A stretch of DNA of 64,000 bases. Origin: M3007 sp044230315. GTDB lineage: Bacteria > Bacteroidota > Bacteroidia > Chitinophagales > Saprospiraceae. Shown here piece by piece: positions 39,903 through 49,096 of this stretch (position 1 is the stretch's first letter; every line of letters begins with the position of its first letter). The position numbers and the translations under genes are program-made. The notes under the pieces were generated by a model that was not told where the DNA came from, ran no database searches, and saw only the letters and a list, made by a program, of their open reading frames with translations. The stretch spans positions 1 through 64,000 of the forward strand of contig JBGARJ010000011.1 in NCBI GenBank assembly GCA_044230315.1, written 5' to 3'.

Positions 39903-42900
39903 ATGAAATTGCGGTTTCTCCTTATTTTCCTGTCCGGCGCAGCGGCCCTTTCCGCCCAAACCACCCTCACGCTACAACGCAGCCTCGATTGGGCCGCCGA
40001 GCCCTACCGGCATACGCTGTCGAACGGCGAGGTGGTAGAACAATGGCGGTTTGCCGATTGTAGTTTTGGCGATGAAGCGCCCCTTTTGCCCTTGTTCAAC
40101 GAACGCGTGGACCTGCCCGGCCGCTCGCGCATCAGCGTGGAGTTGAGCGCGGTGGAATACGAAGCGTTCGCCAAAAAACCGGGCCCGGAAGACGCGCTGC
40201 TGGGCGCCGAACCGGAGATCCGGACGGAAGTACTGCAGGAACGCAACCGGTATTTTGGCCAGATCAAATTCTACCCCATCCGCAAAACAGCCGCCGGATT
40301 CGAACGCGCCACCGCCTTCACCCTGCGCGTGCGGATCGCACCCGAACCGGAACCCGTGAAGCCCCGCGGCGGACCGTACACGTCTACTTCGGCCCTGAGC
40401 GACGGCACCTTGTATAAATTCGGCGTCAGCCAAACCGGCGTGTACAAGCTGGATTTTAATTTTCTGAAGAACGAACTGGGTATTACCAATCTGGAAAGCA
40501 TCGACCCCCGCACCATCCGCCTGTATGGCAACGGCGGCGTGATGCTGCCGGAAAAAACCGACGACCCGCGCACCGACGACCTCCGCGAAAACGCCATCGT
40601 GGTGGTGGGCGAGGCCGACGGCAAATTTGACAACGGCGATTATGTCCTGTTTTACGCCGTGGGCACGGCGCCCTGGAAATACCAGCCCAGCAGTACCGAC
40701 CCCGAACTGACCGTTCAGCAGCACCTGTACGACCGGTATGCTTATTATTTTGTCAAAATCGGCGCCGGTCAGGGACTTCGGGTGCAGGATCAGGCCAGCG
40801 TGCCGGCGGCCTATGTGACCGAATCGTTTGACGACGTGCAGCGCCGCGAAGACGAACTGGTCAACCTGCTCGATTTCTTCAACTCGGCCCAGGGCTCGGG
40901 CAAGCGTTGGTTTGGCGACTATTTCTACCAAACCCGTGAACGCACGTACTCCTTTGATTTTCCCAACCTGCTGCCCGGTTCGTCGGCCCGCTTTCGCGCC
41001 GAATTTGCCGGCCGCTGCGCCCTCGGTACCACCGTACAGATCCAGGCCGGGGGTTCCACCTTCTCGCGCAACATCAACGGCGTATTGGTGAGCAACAACG
41101 AAGCCGATTACGCCGCCAACGCCTTGCTCAACGGCGCCTTCCAACCCCTTGCCAGCAAGGTAGACGTAAAAGTGACCTATGTGCCCACCAGCCTGACAAG
41201 CGAAGGCTGGCTCGATTACCTGGAACTCAACGTACGCCGCCAACTGAAAATGGTGTCGGCTACCCAGGCGCTCGAATTCCGCGATATTCAAACCGTTGCG
41301 CAGGACGCCGCCACGTTTCGCATCAGCGGCGTGAACGGCACGTTGAATATATGGGATATTACCGACCGCCAGGCGCCCCGGCGCCAACAGTTCAGCGCAT
41401 CGGGCGGCGTCGCCGAATTTGGCGTGCCGACCAAAGGCGTGTTGCGCAACTTTATCGCTTTTTACGACAATACCGCCTTCTTTAAACCGGAAAAAGCCAT
41501 CGGTAAGATCGAGAACCAAAATATCCACGGCCTGAACGACCTGAATATGGTCATCGTGTATTACCCCGATTTTGAATCGGCGGCCCAGCAACTTGCCCAG
41601 CACCGGCGCGATTACAGCGGCTTGAAGGTAGCGACGGTGCGGGTCGACCAATTGTACAACGAATTCTCCTCGGGCGCCAAAGACCCCACCGCGATCCGCG
41701 ATTTCGCCCGCATGATCCTTGATCGCAACCCCCAAAATTTTGACTACCTGCTCTTGTTTGGCGACGGCTCATTTGACCCGCGCAACAATACGGCCAGCGA
41801 AGAAAACCTGGATTTGATCCCCGTTTTCGAAACCTATCAATCGTTCAATCCCATCAATGCTTTCCCCTCGGACGACTATTACGCCCTGCTGAGCGACGGC
41901 GAAGGCGGCGCCCTCGACGGCGCCCTCGATATTGCCGTGGGTCGCCTGACCGCCCGCACTCCGGATGAGGCGCAAGCCATTGTCAACAAGATTATCGACT
42001 ACGACAAGAACCCGTCGACCCTGGGCGACTGGCACCTGCGCCTGCTGTATTTTGGCGACGACGAAGACTCGGACGCTCATATCATCCAGGCCGACAAATT
42101 GGCTATCGCTGCCGAAACCACGGAAAAGTGGTTCAACACCGAAAAAATTTATTTCGACGCCTACCAACAGGTGGCCACTTCGAGTGAAAAGCGCATTCCC
42201 GACGCCAAAACAGCCATCAACTCCAACATTTTCAAAGGCGGTTTGATCGCTCAATATATCGGCCACGGCGGCCCGCGCGGCTGGGCGCAGGAGCGCGTGA
42301 TCGACAACAACGATATCGCCGGCTGGGAAAACACCAACCGCTACCCGCTGATCATCACGGCTACCTGTTCGTTTGGCGGCTACGACGATTATGCTACCCT
42401 CACCGGCGGCGAACAGGCCCTGCTGAAGGTGAATTCCGGCGCCGTGGGACTGTTCACCACCGTACGTGCCGTGTATATCGACGGCAACAACAAACTCACC
42501 GACGCCGTGCAGCAAGTCATTTTCCAGCGCGTCGGCAACGGACAGTACCGAACCATCGGCGATATTCTGAAGGACTCCAAAAACACCCTGGGCGGCGGTT
42601 ACGAAGACAACGCGCGGCGTTTTACCCTGCTTGGCGACCCTGCCATGCACCTCGCCATGCCGGAGCTGCGCGTGCGTACGACCAAAATAAACGACCGGGA
42701 TTTCAACCCCGCCAAACCCGACACCCTGCGATCGCTCATGCCTGTGGATCTGGAAGGCGAAGTAACCGATACGTTCGGCAACCGGCTCGAATCGTTTAAC
42801 GGGAAGGTATTCGTCACCTTGTTCGACAAAAAACAAACCCTGCAGACCCTGGGCCAGGATCCCGGCAGCCCCGTGCGTTCCTTTACCGTGCAGCGCAACA

Positions 42901-43763
42901 TCTTGTTCAAAGGCAGCGCTACAGCAACGGCTGGCCGCTTCAGGGTACACTTCATAGTGCCCAAAGACATCAATTATGCTTACGGCAACGCCAAGATCAG
43001 TTATTACGCGGAAGACGGCACGCCGATCGACGCCGCCGGCGCCGATACCGAGGTGATCGTGGGCGGCACGGCCAACCTTGTCAAGGATGATAAGCCGCCG
43101 CTTATCCAGGTTTTCCTCAACACCGACGCCTTCGTATTTGGCGGCATCACCGACAAAAACCCCAAGGTGTTGGTCAAATGCGCCGACGATAACGGGATGA
43201 ACGTGACCGGCACCAGCCTGGGGCACGACCTGACGGCCGTGCTCGACGACAAGGTACTGGAAACGATCGTGTTGAATGATTTTTACGAAAGTGAGCAGGA
43301 CAGCGCGCAAAAAGGCCAGGCGCTGTATCCCTTGCGCGGGCTCTCACCCGGACGGCATACGCTGCGGGTGAAAGGCTGGGATATTGCCAACAACTCCGGC
43401 GAGGGCTATACCGAGTTTGTGGTGGCCGAAGACGGCAAAGCAACGCTGGCGCACGTACTGAACTACCCCAACCCTTTCACCACGCACACCGATTTTCAGT
43501 TTGAGCACAACCTGGCCGGCCAGATCCTCGACGTCCAGGTCAGTATTTTCTCGGTGTCGGGCAAACTGGTGAAAACGATCCTGCACTCCGCCGCGTCCGA
43601 CGGCTTCCGCGTGACGGATATCGCCTGGGATGGCAAAGACGAATATGGCGATACCCTGGCCCGCGGCGTATACCTGTACCGGATCAAGGTGCGCGGGACC
43701 GACGTGAGTGGCAACAGCGCGACCGCGGAAAGCGATTTTGAAAAACTGGTGCTCCTGAAATAG
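39903..43763 (+). CDS. porU: Type IX secretion system sortase PorU
   Basis: A 1286-residue secreted protein from the ATG at 39903, where the signal peptide begins (MKLRFLLIFLSGAAALSAQ). The N-terminal third is beta-rich (with SDGTLYKFGVSQTGVYKLDF, the usual PorU entry motif). Residues about 590-960 form a gingipain-type C25 peptidase with H788 in YIGHGGPRGW and C822 in ATCSFGGYDD. After Ig-like beta domains the C terminus reads YPNPFTTHTDFQFEHNL, then GVYLYRIKVRG, a T9SS-type domain. PorU cuts C-terminal signals from cargo at the cell surface and joins the cargo to lipopolysaccharide. It is followed by porV, its usual partner. Confidence 0.95.
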   Translation: MKLRFLLIFLSGAAALSAQTTLTLQRSLDWAAEPYRHTLSNGEVVEQWRFADCSFGDEAPLLPLFNERVDLPGRSRISVELSAVEYEAFAKKPGPEDALLGAEPEIRTEVLQERNRYFGQIKFYPIRKTAAGFERATAFTLRVRIAPEPEPVKPRGGPYTSTSALSDGTLYKFGVSQTGVYKLDFNFLKNELGITNLESIDPRTIRLYGNGGVMLPEKTDDPRTDDLRENAIVVVGEADGKFDNGDYVLFYAVGTAPWKYQPSSTDPELTVQQHLYDRYAYYFVKIGAGQGLRVQDQASVPAAYVTESFDDVQRREDELVNLLDFFNSAQGSGKRWFGDYFYQTRERTYSFDFPNLLPGSSARFRAEFAGRCALGTTVQIQAGGSTFSRNINGVLVSNNEADYAANALLNGAFQPLASKVDVKVTYVPTSLTSEGWLDYLELNVRRQLKMVSATQALEFRDIQTVAQDAATFRISGVNGTLNIWDITDRQAPRRQQFSASGGVAEFGVPTKGVLRNFIAFYDNTAFFKPEKAIGKIENQNIHGLNDLNMVIVYYPDFESAAQQLAQHRRDYSGLKVATVRVDQLYNEFSSGAKDPTAIRDFARMILDRNPQNFDYLLLFGDGSFDPRNNTASEENLDLIPVFETYQSFNPINAFPSDDYYALLSDGEGGALDGALDIAVGRLTARTPDEAQAIVNKIIDYDKNPSTLGDWHLRLLYFGDDEDSDAHIIQADKLAIAAETTEKWFNTEKIYFDAYQQVATSSEKRIPDAKTAINSNIFKGGLIAQYIGHGGPRGWAQERVIDNNDIAGWENTNRYPLIITATCSFGGYDDYATLTGGEQALLKVNSGAVGLFTTVRAVYIDGNNKLTDAVQQVIFQRVGNGQYRTIGDILKDSKNTLGGGYEDNARRFTLLGDPAMHLAMPELRVRTTKINDRDFNPAKPDTLRSLMPVDLEGEVTDTFGNRLESFNGKVFVTLFDKKQTLQTLGQDPGSPVRSFTVQRNILFKGSATATAGRFRVHFIVPKDINYAYGNAKISYYAEDGTPIDAAGADTEVIVGGTANLVKDDKPPLIQVFLNTDAFVFGGITDKNPKVLVKCADDNGMNVTGTSLGHDLTAVLDDKVLETIVLNDFYESEQDSAQKGQALYPLRGLSPGRHTLRVKGWDIANNSGEGYTEFVVAEDGKATLAHVLNYPNPFTTHTDFQFEHNLAGQILDVQVSIFSVSGKLVKTILHSAASDGFRVTDIAWDGKDEYGDTLARGVYLYRIKVRGTDVSGNSATAESDFEKLVLLK

Positions 43764-43884
43764 GGCGGGGAGAATTTCCTGTTGGGTGTTGGAAAATTGC
43801 AACTCTTTTCCAACATCGAGACAACCCCGAAATAGAAATGCGCGTCAATCCACTTCGACAGGCCGGAATGCCGCGCCTAGATCG

Positions 43885-43892
43885 TATTTTTG
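43885..43892 (+). promoter_or_regulatory. porV: Candidate -7 element for porV
   Basis: TATTTTTG matches TAnnTTTG and is followed by GCACGC, as in other genes of this window. It lies 73 bp before the porV start. No clear -33 box is visible, but it suggests porV can be transcribed separately from porU. Confidence 0.45.
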
Positions 43893-43965
43893 CACGCTTT
43901 TTGCAGTCAACCGGACGCCTGCACGCAAGCAAAACATTTTGCCACTAAATTTTCTACTTGCTATC

Positions 43966-45198
43966 ATGAAAAAGTCCCTTGTACAGTCGCTGTTCATCGT
44001 GTTGATGGTGCTGGTTGGAACAGCGCTAAAGGCGCAAATTATACCCAAATGTATTGATGGCCAGGGGTACAGTTACAACCCGATCACTGGCCAACAGATT
44101 CCTACCGGCGATCGCTGCGCTAATGCCGTGACGACTGCCGTTCCGTTTTTGCGCATCGTGCCCGACGCCCGCGGCGGCGCCATGGGCGATGTGGGTATCG
44201 CCACCTCGGCCGATCCCAACGGAATGCACTACAACCAGTCGAAACTGGCTTTTGCCGACAAAAAAGTCGCCATTTCCGCTACCTACACGCCCTGGATGCG
44301 CAACCTCGGTTTGCAGGACGTGTACCTGGCCTACCTGTCGGGGTATGCCAAGATCGACAAGCTCCAGACGATAGGGCTCGGATTGCGGTATTTTTCGCTG
44401 GGTGATATCGAATTTACGGATGAGAACGGCGGACCGCTGGGTCAGGGGCGCCCCAATGAATTCGAGGTCACCGGTGCGTATGCGCGTAAACTGTCCGATA
44501 AATTGTCGGCAGCCGTCGCAGCCAAGTTTATCTACTCCAACCTTGCCACCGGCCAGGTCGTGGAGGGCAATGAAATCAAACCCGGCGTGGCCGGCGCCGC
44601 CGATTTGTCTATTACGTATAAGACCAAGATGAAAGTGACCAAAAACGGCAGCGAACTGACCGTGGGGGCCGCTATCACCAACCTGGGTTCTAAAATCACG
44701 TATACCAACAACGTCAACCGCGACTATATCCCCACCAACCTGGGCGTGGGTCTGGGCTGGAAATTCAACCTCGACCAATACAACACGCTGACGTTCACCA
44801 CCGACTTCAATAAACTGCTGGTGCCGACCCCGCGTCCGGAAATCGACGAAGATGGCGACGGTATCCCCGACTACAAGCAATACTCGCCTATCCGCGGCGT
44901 GTTCAAATCGTTTAGCGACGCTCCGGGCGGCTTCAGTGAAGAATTGAAAGAGATCACGACGGGAATCGGCGCGGAATACTGGTACGACGACCAGTTTGCC
45001 GTGCGTGCCGGCTATTTTTTCGAACACTATTCGAAAGGAAACCGCAAATACTTCAGCCTTGGCCTCGGGGTCAAATACAACATTTTTGGCCTCAACTTCT
45101 CCTACCTCGTACCTACCAGCAACCAACGGAACCCGTTGGACAATACGCTGCGCTTCTCGCTGCTATTTGATTTTGCAGCGTTTGAGGGCGAGGAATAA
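43966..45198 (+). CDS. porV: Type IX secretion system outer-membrane protein PorV
   Basis: A 410-residue outer-membrane barrel from the ATG at 43966, with signal peptide MKKSLVQSLFIVLMVLVGTALKAQ. It carries the PorV/PorQ signature AVPFLRIVPDARGGAMGDVGIATSAD with NGMHYNQSKLAF, a FadL-like fold with 14 strands, and ends in FSLLFDFAAFEGEE. PorV binds cargo C-terminal signals and shuttles it from the Sov translocon to PorU. The frame is open to 43786 but only this start gives a signal. It lies 202 bp after porU and is followed by a 27-bp perfect hairpin. Confidence 0.95.
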   Translation: MKKSLVQSLFIVLMVLVGTALKAQIIPKCIDGQGYSYNPITGQQIPTGDRCANAVTTAVPFLRIVPDARGGAMGDVGIATSADPNGMHYNQSKLAFADKKVAISATYTPWMRNLGLQDVYLAYLSGYAKIDKLQTIGLGLRYFSLGDIEFTDENGGPLGQGRPNEFEVTGAYARKLSDKLSAAVAAKFIYSNLATGQVVEGNEIKPGVAGAADLSITYKTKMKVTKNGSELTVGAAITNLGSKITYTNNVNRDYIPTNLGVGLGWKFNLDQYNTLTFTTDFNKLLVPTPRPEIDEDGDGIPDYKQYSPIRGVFKSFSDAPGGFSEELKEITTGIGAEYWYDDQFAVRAGYFFEHYSKGNRKYFSLGLGVKYNIFGLNFSYLVPTSNQRNPLDNTLRFSLLFDFAAFEGEE

Positions 45199-45261
45199 GG
45201 CGTTTGGAACGTTCGAAGTGCAGGGGGGCGGCGGCTGGCAGTTGTAACGCATAAGGTTTAT

Positions 45262-45328
45262 GCCCCTCAAAGACACAGCGGCACGGAGATTTACGCTCCG
45301 TGCCGCTGTGTCTTTGAGGGGCCTTTTT
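45262..45328. terminator. Very stable 27-bp perfect hairpin, probably a bidirectional terminator
   Basis: Arms 45262-45288 and 45296-45322 are perfect reverse complements over 27 bp with a 7-nt loop; five T follow on the + strand at 45324-45328. It lies between convergent porV and pyk, where a two-way terminator is expected. The length far exceeds usual terminators, so it may be a repeat element serving this purpose. Confidence 0.75.
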
Positions 45329-45415
45329 GTACATCGCAAGGCGCGGGCTGCAATTGCCGCTTTGACCCTGCCGGCCCGAACCTTACCCGCGCGACCATTC
45401 CACTTTTTCAAACGC

Positions 45416-46903
45416 TTATTCCACCACCGTTACTTTCAGCATATTGGTCCGGAAGCGTTTGTGCATGGGCATGGAGGCGGTGTTGATGATAATATCGCCT
45501 TCCTGTACGTAGCCGCTGTTTTTGAGGATATCGGTGATATCCTGAATCGTTTCATCGGTGGTCGAAAACCGGTCGTAGTAAAAGCACTGCACGCCCCAAA
45601 GCAGGTTCATCGTGTTGAGCATGTGGACTTGTTCGCTAAAGATAAAGATGTGCGACTTGGGGCGGAAGCTGCTCACTTTAAAGGCAGAATAGCCGGATGA
45701 GGTCATCCCCACGATACATTTGGCGCCAATCTCTTCGGCCACCCGGCAGGCATTGAAACAGATTACATCGTTTTGGAAGGTGCTGGCACGGGTAGCGGCG
45801 CGCGGGCGTTTGCCCTCGATCTGAGGCCAGTAGTGTTTTTCGGCTTCCTCGATGATCCGGGTCATGGCTTCTACCACCAGTATTGGGTAATCGCCCACCG
45901 ACGTTTCGCCGCTCAGCATAACGGCATCGGCCCCGTCGAGCACGGCGTTCGCCACATCGGTGACCTCGGCCCGGGTGGGGGAGGGGTTTTTGATCATGCT
46001 GTCCATCATTTGGGTCGCCACGATGACCGGGCGGGAGAACTGCATGCACAGTTGCACGATTTCCTTCTGCGTAATGGGCAGGCGCTCGATCGGCATTTCC
46101 ACCCCCAGGTCGCCGCGGGCGATCATGATCCCGTTGGCTGCCTTGATGATTTTCCGGATGTTTTTTACCGCTTCGGGTTTTTCGATCTTGGCCATCACTT
46201 TGGCCGGGTGGTCGCGCGCTTCGATGCGGCTGATGAGGTCGCGCACATCATCGGCTGTGCGTACAAACGACAGGGCGATCCAGTTGACGGGCTGGGTGAG
46301 GATAAAGTCCAGATCGTCCAGATCTTTCTGCGTCAGGGAAGGCTGTTTGATGTTGGTATCGGGCAGGTTGACGCCCTTGTTGCTGCTCAGCACACCGTCG
46401 TGGAGGCATTTGAGTCGGACGGTATCTTTTTTATTGGTTTCCACCACTTCAAAGACCAGTTTGCCGTCGTCCATCAGGATGCGTTCTCCGACTTCACAAT
46501 CTTCGGCAAATTGCTCGTACGACATGTAAATTTTATCGCGCGTGCCGAGCACCTCTTCGTTGACCAGAGTAATGATCTCGCCGGCCCGGAGGGGCAGCGC
46601 ATTGTCTTTGATCTTGCCTACCCGCAGTTTGGGGCCTTGCAAATCGGCCAGGATGCCGATGTGGGTGTTGTATTTTTCGTTGATATACTGGATGTGTTCG
46701 ATAACCTTGAGGTGATCGGCATGGGTGCCGTGGCTGAAATTCAGCCGGAATACATCGACGCCGGCTTTGACGAGCTCCAATAATTTGTCATAAGTGTTGC
46801 AGGCAGGACCAACGGTGGCCACGATTTTTGTATTTTGCGTGCCGTCTTTGCGCATGGCAGAGTAATTTTTGGTCAGCAAGATATCGGATTCCGAGTGAAT
46901 CAT
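45416..46903 (-). CDS. pyk: Pyruvate kinase
   Basis: A 495-residue enzyme converting phosphoenolpyruvate and ADP to pyruvate and ATP. It shows TKIVATVGPACNTYDKL and VFRLNFSHGTH near the start, MAKIEKPEAVKNI with the catalytic Lys, MIARGDLGVEMPIE, and ATQMMDSMIKNPSPTRAEVTD, with GADAVMLSGETSVGDYP after it. All domains (A, B, C) are present. The start may be at 46903 (MIHSESD) or at the ATG 16 codons inside (46855, MRKDGTQNTK), which looks more like family N termini. Transcription is convergent with porV. The 305 bp upstream, shared with divergent acpP, are AT-rich and hold no gene. Confidence 0.95.
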   Translation of the reverse strand: MIHSESDILLTKNYSAMRKDGTQNTKIVATVGPACNTYDKLLELVKAGVDVFRLNFSHGTHADHLKVIEHIQYINEKYNTHIGILADLQGPKLRVGKIKDNALPLRAGEIITLVNEEVLGTRDKIYMSYEQFAEDCEVGERILMDDGKLVFEVVETNKKDTVRLKCLHDGVLSSNKGVNLPDTNIKQPSLTQKDLDDLDFILTQPVNWIALSFVRTADDVRDLISRIEARDHPAKVMAKIEKPEAVKNIRKIIKAANGIMIARGDLGVEMPIERLPITQKEIVQLCMQFSRPVIVATQMMDSMIKNPSPTRAEVTDVANAVLDGADAVMLSGETSVGDYPILVVEAMTRIIEEAEKHYWPQIEGKRPRAATRASTFQNDVICFNACRVAEEIGAKCIVGMTSSGYSAFKVSSFRPKSHIFIFSEQVHMLNTMNLLWGVQCFYYDRFSTTDETIQDITDILKNSGYVQEGDIIINTASMPMHKRFRTNMLKVTVVE

Positions 46904-47208
46904 GATCCGGTAATTATTTTTTAAAGTGTAAAAAATACAATAAGTTCAGACGACAAAAGTACTATACTCTTCGGATTGAAGCAACGAGCAACGTGTCGTC
47001 TTCTCTTCTTTAGGCCGGAATTGTCTTTAAACCATCAAATGGAGGGATTGCTGAAAAGGCTGGACTAAGTGTATATTTTACAAAAAACCGGATAATGGCT
47101 CTCAGAAGGTATCCTAAAATTTCCGGAATAAAAATTTTTTTAAAAACGGGGATAGCCGTTTCTTTGCCCCTCGAAAAATGCATCTTTTTCACTTAAAGTC
47201 AGAAGAAT
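46904..47208. promoter_or_regulatory. AT-rich divergent spacer between pyk and acpP
   Basis: These 305 bp are clearly more AT-rich than the surrounding genes (for example AAAATTTTTTTAAAAA near 47132-47145). No ORF or hairpin is convincing. TTTCTTTG at 47159-47166, one mismatch from TAnnTTTG, is 42 bp before acpP and is its most likely -7 element. Confidence 0.45.
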
Positions 47209-47448
47209 ATGGCAAACGTAGCCGATCGTGTCAAAAAAATCATTGTTGACAAACTGGGTGTGGACGAAAATGAAGTGACGCCTGAAGCCAACTTTATTCA
47301 GGACCTCGGCGCCGACTCCCTCGACACCGTTGAATTGATCATGGAGTTCGAGAAGGAGTTCGATGTATCGATTCCGGATGAGCAGGCCGAAAAAATTCAA
47401 ACGGTTGGACAGGCCATCGAATATCTCGAAGCGCAAACTACCGCCTAA
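47209..47448 (+). CDS. acpP: Acyl carrier protein
   Basis: A 79-residue acidic protein: MANVADRVKKIIVDKLGVDE, then the 4'-phosphopantetheine site FIQDLGADSLDTVELIM, in which the Ser of DSL is modified. It carries the growing acyl chain in type II fatty-acid synthesis. It is followed by a terminator-like hairpin and then fabF, the usual neighbour, and rnc (the conserved order acpP-fabF-rnc). Confidence 0.97.
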   Translation: MANVADRVKKIIVDKLGVDENEVTPEANFIQDLGADSLDTVELIMEFEKEFDVSIPDEQAEKIQTVGQAIEYLEAQTTA

Positions 47449-47486
47449 TAAGGCTCCGGCACACCTGATACCCGGTATTACGAACA

Positions 47487-47520
47487 AAAAGGTTCAAAGC
47501 GGCCCTGCTTTGAACCTTTT
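47487..47520 (+). terminator. Hairpin terminator or attenuator after acpP
   Basis: AAAAGGTTCAAAGC at 47487-47500 pairs perfectly with GCTTTGAACCTTTT at 47507-47520 (14 bp, 6-nt loop). The T-run lies inside the stem's end and continues as GTG, so strength is uncertain. It would let acpP be made in excess over fabF. Confidence 0.7.
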
Positions 47521-47547
47521 GTGTTCTGATTGATCCTTGTACCTTTG
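47518..47547 (+). promoter_or_regulatory. fabF: Candidate promoter for fabF
   Basis: TTTG at 47518-47521 and TACCTTTG at 47540-47547 are spaced by 18 bp, close to the Bacteroidota pattern. The -33 box overlaps the hairpin after acpP. The leader to fabF would be about 165 nt, and a second weak -7-like TACCTTGC lies at 47679-47686. Confidence 0.5.
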
Positions 47548-47715
47548 CTTTTTGTTTAGTAAGCGCACCGGCAATGAACAATTGACAGGACTTGCAGGAA
47601 ATTCCAATTTTTAGGCTGATAACCAAGTATTTATGCTTTTTTTGGCCGATAAATCCTGTTGGTTCATTGTACCTGGCGTACCTTGCTTTAAACCAAATCC
47701 AACCGAATTCGCTGC

Positions 47716-48957
47716 ATGAAACGAGTCGTCGTTACCGGCCTTGGGGCCCTCACACCTATCGGCAATACGCTCACGGAATACCTGGAAGGACTGCAAAAAG
47801 GCACCTCTGGCGCCAACCTCATTACGCTGTTCGATGCGAGCTTGTTCAAAACCAGGTTCGCCTGTGAGATCAAGGGTTTTAACCCGGAAGACCACCTTGA
47901 CCGTCGGGAAATACGCCGCATAGACCGTTTTACCCAGTTTGCCCTCGTCACGGCAGCCGAAGCCCTGAAGTACTCCGGTCTTGACCTGGATGCAATCGAC
48001 AAACAACGCGTGGGCGTCATCTGGGCTTCCGGTATCGGCGGCCTGGCTACCCTGGAAAAAGAGATCGAAGAACACGTATTGGGCAGTGGCGTTCCCAAAC
48101 ACAATCCGTTTCTGATCCCCAAAATGATCTCCGATATCGCGGCCGGTCAGATCTCCATGCAATATGGGTTTATGGGCATCAACTACGCTACGGTTTCGGC
48201 CTGCGCATCGTCTTCGCACGCGCTGATGAACGCATTCGATTACATCCGCATGGGCCGCGCCGATATTATCGTGGCCGGCGGCTCGGAGGCCACGATCACC
48301 AAAACGGCCGTTGGCGGGTTTAACTCGATGAAGGCCCTCAGCGAACGAAACGACGAATACCAAACGGCATCCCGGCCATTCGACAAAGACCGCGACGGCT
48401 TTGTATTGGGCGAAGGCTCCGGCGCGCTCATTCTCGAAGAATACGAACACGCGAAAAAACGCGGCGCGGTGATTTTTGCCGAGGTCGTGGGCGCAGCCGC
48501 TACCGCCGACGCGTACCACATCACCGCCCCGCACCCCGAAGGCATCGGCGTCATCAATGTGATGAACCTCGCCCTGCAGGACGCCGGCATGCGTCCCGAC
48601 GCGATCGACTATATCAACGTACACGGCACCTCGACGCCGCTGGGCGATGTGGCCGAATTGAAGGCCATCAAACAGGTATTCGGCGATCATGCTTTTGACC
48701 TCAATGTGTCCTCCACTAAAAGCATGACCGGCCACTTGCTGGGCGCCGCCGGCGCCATCGAGGCCATCGCCTGCATCCTGGGCATGCAACACGATTTTGT
48801 GCCCCCAACGATTAACCACTTTACCGATGATCCGGAAATTGATCCGAAATATAATCTGACCTTTAACGAGGCCCAGCACCGCAAGGTAAACGCGGCGCTT
48901 TGCAATACCTTTGGCTTCGGAGGCCACAACGCTTCGATCATCTTCCGGAAGGCTTGA
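47716..48957 (+). CDS. fabF: 3-oxoacyl-[acyl-carrier-protein] synthase II
   Basis: A 413-residue condensing enzyme. The catalytic triad is C163 (TVSACASSSHAL), H303 (NVHGTSTPLGD) and H340 (MTGHLLGAAG), as in FabF. The start MKRVVVTGLGALTPIGN and the end NTFGFGGHNASIIF are both canonical, so the protein is complete. It elongates acyl-ACP with malonyl-ACP in the cytoplasm. It lies between acpP and rnc, a conserved cluster. Confidence 0.97.
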   Translation: MKRVVVTGLGALTPIGNTLTEYLEGLQKGTSGANLITLFDASLFKTRFACEIKGFNPEDHLDRREIRRIDRFTQFALVTAAEALKYSGLDLDAIDKQRVGVIWASGIGGLATLEKEIEEHVLGSGVPKHNPFLIPKMISDIAAGQISMQYGFMGINYATVSACASSSHALMNAFDYIRMGRADIIVAGGSEATITKTAVGGFNSMKALSERNDEYQTASRPFDKDRDGFVLGEGSGALILEEYEHAKKRGAVIFAEVVGAAATADAYHITAPHPEGIGVINVMNLALQDAGMRPDAIDYINVHGTSTPLGDVAELKAIKQVFGDHAFDLNVSSTKSMTGHLLGAAGAIEAIACILGMQHDFVPPTINHFTDDPEIDPKYNLTFNEAQHRKVNAALCNTFGFGGHNASIIFRKA

Positions 48958-48967
48958 GTCACATGGG

Positions 48968-49002
48968 GTAGTTGTTAGTGGTCAGTAACTGGTAACAACT
49001 AC
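48968..49002. repeat. 10-bp inverted repeat after fabF
   Basis: GTAGTTGTTA at 48968-48977 and TAACAACTAC at 48993-49002 are exact complements around a 15-nt loop. It lies just before the terminator-like hairpin at 49037. Confidence 0.5.
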
Positions 49003-49036
49003 TCCGGATCATATAAATGCAGAAAAACCGATGTTT

Positions 49037-49068
49037 CCGGCGGCCTCGCCAGGCCGGCGGCGTTTTTT
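49037..49068 (+). terminator. Intrinsic terminator downstream of fabF
   Basis: CCGGCGGCCT at 49037-49046 pairs with AGGCCGGCGG at 49051-49060 (10 bp with one mismatch, 4-nt loop), followed by CG and six T at 49063-49068. It would reduce read-through into rnc, which starts 29 bp later. Confidence 0.75.
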
Positions 49069-49096
49069 CATTAATCATTGACCACAGCCATCCATT

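Noticed and set aside
41769..43310. 513-codon reverse frame inside porU
   Set aside because: Antisense shadow with Val/Gly/Ala/His-rich translation and no domain; porU is continuous through the region.
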